Assembly (NCBI RefSeq): GCF_001640805.2
Contig: NC_066850.1
Coordinates: forward strand, 13,892,157 to 13,956,156
Direction of reading: 5' to 3'
Length of the DNA stretch: 64,000 nucleotides
Source of the DNA: Lates calcarifer
Taxonomy: Eukaryota; Chordata; Actinopteri; Centropomidae
Shown here: piece by piece, positions 59,927 to 64,000 of the stretch
How the letters are laid out: each line of letters opens with the position of its first letter
Position numbering within the stretch: position 1 is the stretch's first letter
Notes under the pieces: model-generated
The model's database searches: none
Seen by the model: only the letters and a program-made list of their open reading frames with translations
Told to the model about the DNA's origin: nothing
Program-made: the position numbers and the translations under genes

Positions 59927-62900
59927 GTGAGTCTTTAGCTAACTAGCTTCTGCTTTTTGAGAAATTTTCATTAATTTTTTAAAGAGTTATTTTTTTCTGC
60001 TTGAAGATACAATAGGCAAGCACAGGATGGAGATGTAAGTAGGTTGTGTCATCAGATCATGACCTGGATTTGAGACCACAACATCACAGGATGCTGGCAC
60101 AGTGTCATATGCAGAACCTCCACACACCCAGAAAACCACTATGTTCTGCCAAGCTAAAGCAACAGATGACAATTCATTGTCAAAAAGAGGCTAAAGCTGA
60201 ATTTACTGCACATAAAAAAATCAAATAGAGAAGAGAGAGCGATAGATTTTTTGAAGGGTCAGAATGTGTTTTCAGCAGGTCATATTCTCCACCATATTGC
60301 TCCAGTCACCTGCTGTATTCCCCACTTTGGCTTCTGCCCTGCAACCTTCTGCTTGGCAGTGCCATGGCTGCCATCTGTCCACGCTGTAATCCTCCTGTCA
60401 CTCTATCCACTGCTGTTGTCACCATCTGCACTGGTCATCAGCAGGCCTGGAGAACTCATTTCCTCTGTTGTATATCAGAAGTGCCACCAAGAACAGTCAA
60501 AGAATTTAGTAAATGCTTCAGTCAGACTATGCTCTTTATAAATATTTAGTTAAGATGAGATTAAGGATTAATTAGGATTTGTATTGTGGGCAGTATCTTT
60601 GAGAAATAATTACTGTAGCAAGTGCTGGTAAATAGAGTTAATTTACCACTTTCTGTGACTCTTCTGTTTGATGTGAATGAGTGGTCCAGGCCTTACACAG
60701 AAGTATAGCTGCAGGTGCCTGTCCAGGTGAACATCCTCTGTTGCACCTGATACCTCAACATCACCGGTAATACAATGTAGAGAGAGCAGGTTTGTTATGA
60801 AGCTAAATTAAACATAATCAAATGTGCACAACTGTAAATTAAAGCTACTATATGTAACTTTTTGCTGTTGCTACATAGCCAATATTACCATTGAGCTGTT
60901 TACTTACCAAGAGCTTCAGCCATCGTTGTGTTGGTTAGAATACAAACTGTGGGCAGTGCTACTTCTCCGTTCTCTCATGTTGGACTGAGGGCAGACTGGA
61001 CGCTTCAGTGACTCACTATCACAAAGTGGTACTATGAGATGGAATGGGCCGGGGCTAGCTGGTTAGCATGCTAACTTTAGTGGAAGTGATAGAAATAGCT
61101 CTTGGCGAGCAAAGGAAGTTTGATGCTGAACTTGCAATGTTAGCTACAAAGCTAGCTATGTAGCAATAGCAAAAAACTAGAATATAGCACCTTTAAAATG
61201 TTATGTTAAAAACATGTAATTTATTTTCATTATCTATTACTCTGCCAATGAGTTATGTTACATAAATTATCAAAAATTTAGCTGAACTGGAGGTGACCCC
61301 ATATATTTAGCTTGCAATTATAAATGATAAAGAGGAGAAGCAAATCTTCTCCTTTGAGAGGCTGAAATCTGCAAATATGTGGCTTTTTCATAATTTTTCA
61401 TAATAAATGACAAACAACAACTTGATTAACAAAGTAGTTGCAGATTATTTTTGATTGATTGTTGATGAGTTATTTGATTAATTGACAAATAATTTCAGCA
61501 CTAGTCTAAAACACTTGCCATGAAGTGTGTCTGCCACATCACAGGACTTTACTGATCACCAGCTGCTGCTTTAGTTTTACAATGACTGTAGGTCATTATC
61601 TTGTAGTGACGGCATCAATATGCGCAGTTACCAAGCAAACAGCTCTTGTTACTCATTCATTCATATTGATCGCACTCATCAGCTATTCATTAAACACCTG
61701 CTCTCTTGTTCTGTCTCGTACGCTGATGAAGCAATCACTGTCTGAGTGTTTAACACCTTTCTAATTCCCCACTGCTGCGTCTGTGTGTGTGCATGTTGGT
61801 GTTTACACAGCTCTGTCATTACTGTGAGGCTGCCTGATAATGAGCAACAGCTTCAGACGTCCAGAAAAATAATAATTTAATCAATCTAAATTACACAAAT
61901 GACCCTATACTTATCGTCCCAGTCCATCTCAAACTTTGTGTCTGCAACCTGGCAACCTTTTTCTTGCCAGGTTGTAGACAGTTTGTTTATAGCGTAACAG
62001 ACAGCTACATAAGGCAACAAGTGTCCATGAAGGAGTGTGTAATCCCTCAATTTAAGTGATGATAGGAAAATCATCAGAAATACAGCTGTAAGGTCAACAA
62101 ACAACAGAAAGTTTAACTCGACTGAACTAAAATGTTGCTCATCAGGCAGCCTGATGTCACTGTGGTTTTATTTCCAGCCACAGTGGAATGCAATGTTACC
62201 TGCCTGAATGAGTATGTTCCCACCAATAAGTGGGATGTTGGCAGGAAAACAACCCTACCCTCTCTGAAGATTTACATAGTCAGTTGACTCACAAGCCATG
62301 CAAATCAATTGGCAAACAACATGTTTTCCAACAGACATCTTTTTTAGGGATAAAGAGAATCCATGCTAAGTATATCTCTTTATCATATATTATCATGTAC
62401 TATTAGTTTGGGGAAGCTTACACGGAGGTAATGACTGTAATAATATAGTATGCATCTTTCCTGTGAACATAAAACTGAGTTTGGCACATTTCAGCTCTAC
62501 AGTGCAATCCTTCATATCATTACATCAGGCAGCTGTGGAGCAGGGATGCATCATCCCCCTAAGCACAGTGAGCGTCGCTCTGTGATGACGTGTTTAAGCT
62601 GCAGGCTGCATCTCCGTGTAAAATCTGTGTCACTAATCCAGAGAGAGAGAGAGTGAGCTGACCTTGGCACAGGGAGCACAGAAACAGTGCACACCCATGT
62701 TACATTCACTGTCAGTCATAAAGACCGGTAGATGACAGAACAGTTAATAAGCCACCTGTTTAGAGGTTTATCACGAGGTAAAAACAAAAAAAGACACTCT
62801 TTTATTCTTATTTCCATAGTTAAAATGTTGCCACTACATATATGTGGCCTATCAGTGGCTATCTATAAAGTGTCCTAAAACTCTATCTTCTATCCTCCAT

Positions 62901-64000
62901 TCCTCTTGTCTTAAATGTTTTTTATTCTTACCTTTCAAACAACATGAGAGCAAAGTTAGCAAGATGGAGGCCGTTTATTGTCTTGCTCACATTAATTCTG
63001 TTACACAGAGGCCACCCTGCACAACCACATTCTTATCTGTTGGCCTCTGAGTGGCTTCACAAGAGCAGTTGTGGTGGTGGTAACTATCCCCACCCAGGTT
63101 TATCTTTTCAGCCAAGGAGTTCAAACTGGTGTGTTCTTTAATCTTGAGCCCACCATGTTACACAGCTCTAAACTTTACCTCAAAGCTTCATGTTGACCCA
63201 AAAATATGGATAAACTTTTATCAAATAAGCAAAGTTGGTTTAAGCTGGTTTACCCTTTATTATGTCCGTGTAAATATCTGTGTAATGGGTCAGCACCCAG
63301 ACACACTGTCACTTCAGAAAACCATGTCTGTCTCCTCTCGCAGCAGAACAGCTTTTAAAAGTTGTTCACTTCCATTTCTTTATCCCATTTGAAGTGTGAT
63401 GGATAGTCGGCATCCTCACATCATGAGCTGTACCAGCCTCTTCGCTGCAGCTTACATTAAAGGGTTGTAGAAAAAACTGTTAGACACATTTCTATATGTG
63501 TCATTCCCTTTTGGGATCTAGGTGGTTATATTTAGTTTGGGGTTTTGTCCACTGTGTAATGAAGTCCACGCTGCGTCTGGCCAGGAGATGATAAGCCTTT
63601 TTCAAGGGAGGCAGTGTGCAGGCTCAGGGGCTTCCTCATCTCAAGCAATTCGGGTCCCGCTGAGCCCCTGAGAATACTGATCACTGCTGCGGATGCAAAT
63701 GAGGGGAACTTTCCTCAAGGTCGAAAAAAGATTCATGCAGCGCAAATTAAGTCAGATGACTCCTTGCCCATAGTGGCTTTTTAAATTGCACTGGGCCTGG
63801 CAGAAATATGATACATCTTCTGGCTGGTAATGAGAGCATTATTTCAAAAAAATACATCTTTCATTACTTTTCTCTCTCCCTATTAATTTTACACCTCCTG
63901 TACTTAAAATTCAGCAAAGGAAAAAGAGACAGTGTCAATTAGAAGATAGATTTCTGAACATTTTAAAGCAGCCATGTTCTACATAAGATGTTAAATACCA
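59927..64000 (+). other. slc16a7: slc16a7 intron 2 (continues past the window)
   Basis: I did not find the next MCT coding exon (helix 2-3, GP-V-S-type start) before the window ends. The stretch contains a MITE (60839-61196) and otherwise plain AT-rich sequence. Open frames up to 96 codons (60251-60541) have no recognisable content. Confidence 0.65.
60839..61196. mobile_element. MITE with about 40-bp terminal inverted repeats
   Basis: The left end TTAAAGCTACTATATGTAAC, continuing TTTTTGCTGTTGCTACATAGC, is an imperfect inverse of the right end (plus strand GCTATGTAGCAATAGC, AAAAAACTAG, ATATAGCACCTTTAA). Both ends carry TTAA, which would fit a piggyBac-like target site, but the termini alone do not settle the superfamily. 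The interior has GCTAGCTGGTTAGCATGCTA and no open frame of note. Confidence 0.6.

Noticed and set aside
1..64000. Search for a CRISPR array, phage or bacterial defence system, or RNA gene
   Set aside because: Split exons, vertebrate gene families and teleost-type repeats show that this is eukaryotic nuclear DNA. No evenly spaced direct repeats, rRNA or complete tRNA cloverleaf were seen.

Overview
The window is vertebrate nuclear DNA, most likely from a ray-finned fish and probably a percomorph. Coding sequence is split into short exons with GT/AG borders. CA/TG microsatellites are frequent, and several interspersed repeats look like ones common in percomorph fish. I see no prokaryotic operon, CRISPR array, rRNA or tRNA gene. 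Only two protein-coding genes can be supported.

Layout. (1) 1-14078: intergenic DNA downstream of lrig3. It is rich in repeats, including a solo LTR nested inside a tailed retroelement at 617-1276. (2) 14079-34016, minus strand: all 19 coding exons of lrig3, a single-pass membrane protein with leucine-rich repeats and immunoglobulin domains. Every exon has usable splice sites and the phases agree throughout. Exon 11, however, is 73 nt where the frame needs 72, so the gene as given is frameshifted with a stop in exon 12. With that one base discounted the protein is 1112 residues, close to about 1119 for human LRIG3. (3) About 34020-34450: lrig3 5' UTR and promoter, with a ZNF143-type motif and a CCAAT box. 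(4) About 34450-49600: intergenic DNA with repeats, a CRE pair and one good match to the CTCF core. (5) About 49600-50100: a CpG-rich promoter and probable non-coding first exon of slc16a7. (6) 49943-59680: its first intron, which holds a non-autonomous hAT element with an exact 8-bp target duplication. (7) 59681-59926, plus strand: the first coding exon of slc16a7, a monocarboxylate transporter (MCT2 type). The rest of that gene lies beyond 64000; 59927-64000 is intron with a long-TIR MITE.

The two genes are divergent, with start codons about 25.7 kb apart. Human LRIG3/SLC16A7 and the paralogous pair LRIG2/SLC16A1 have the same arrangement, so this is a retained piece of a vertebrate ohnolog block. 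The products work separately: LRIG3 modulates growth-factor receptor, BMP and Wnt-type signalling at the cell surface, and MCT2 moves lactate, pyruvate and ketone bodies with protons. No shared pathway is implied.

I found no undescribed biological system. The items most worth checking are the exon 11 frameshift, the ZNF143-like motifs at both promoters, and the UG/CA repeats beside lrig3 exons 7 and 12.
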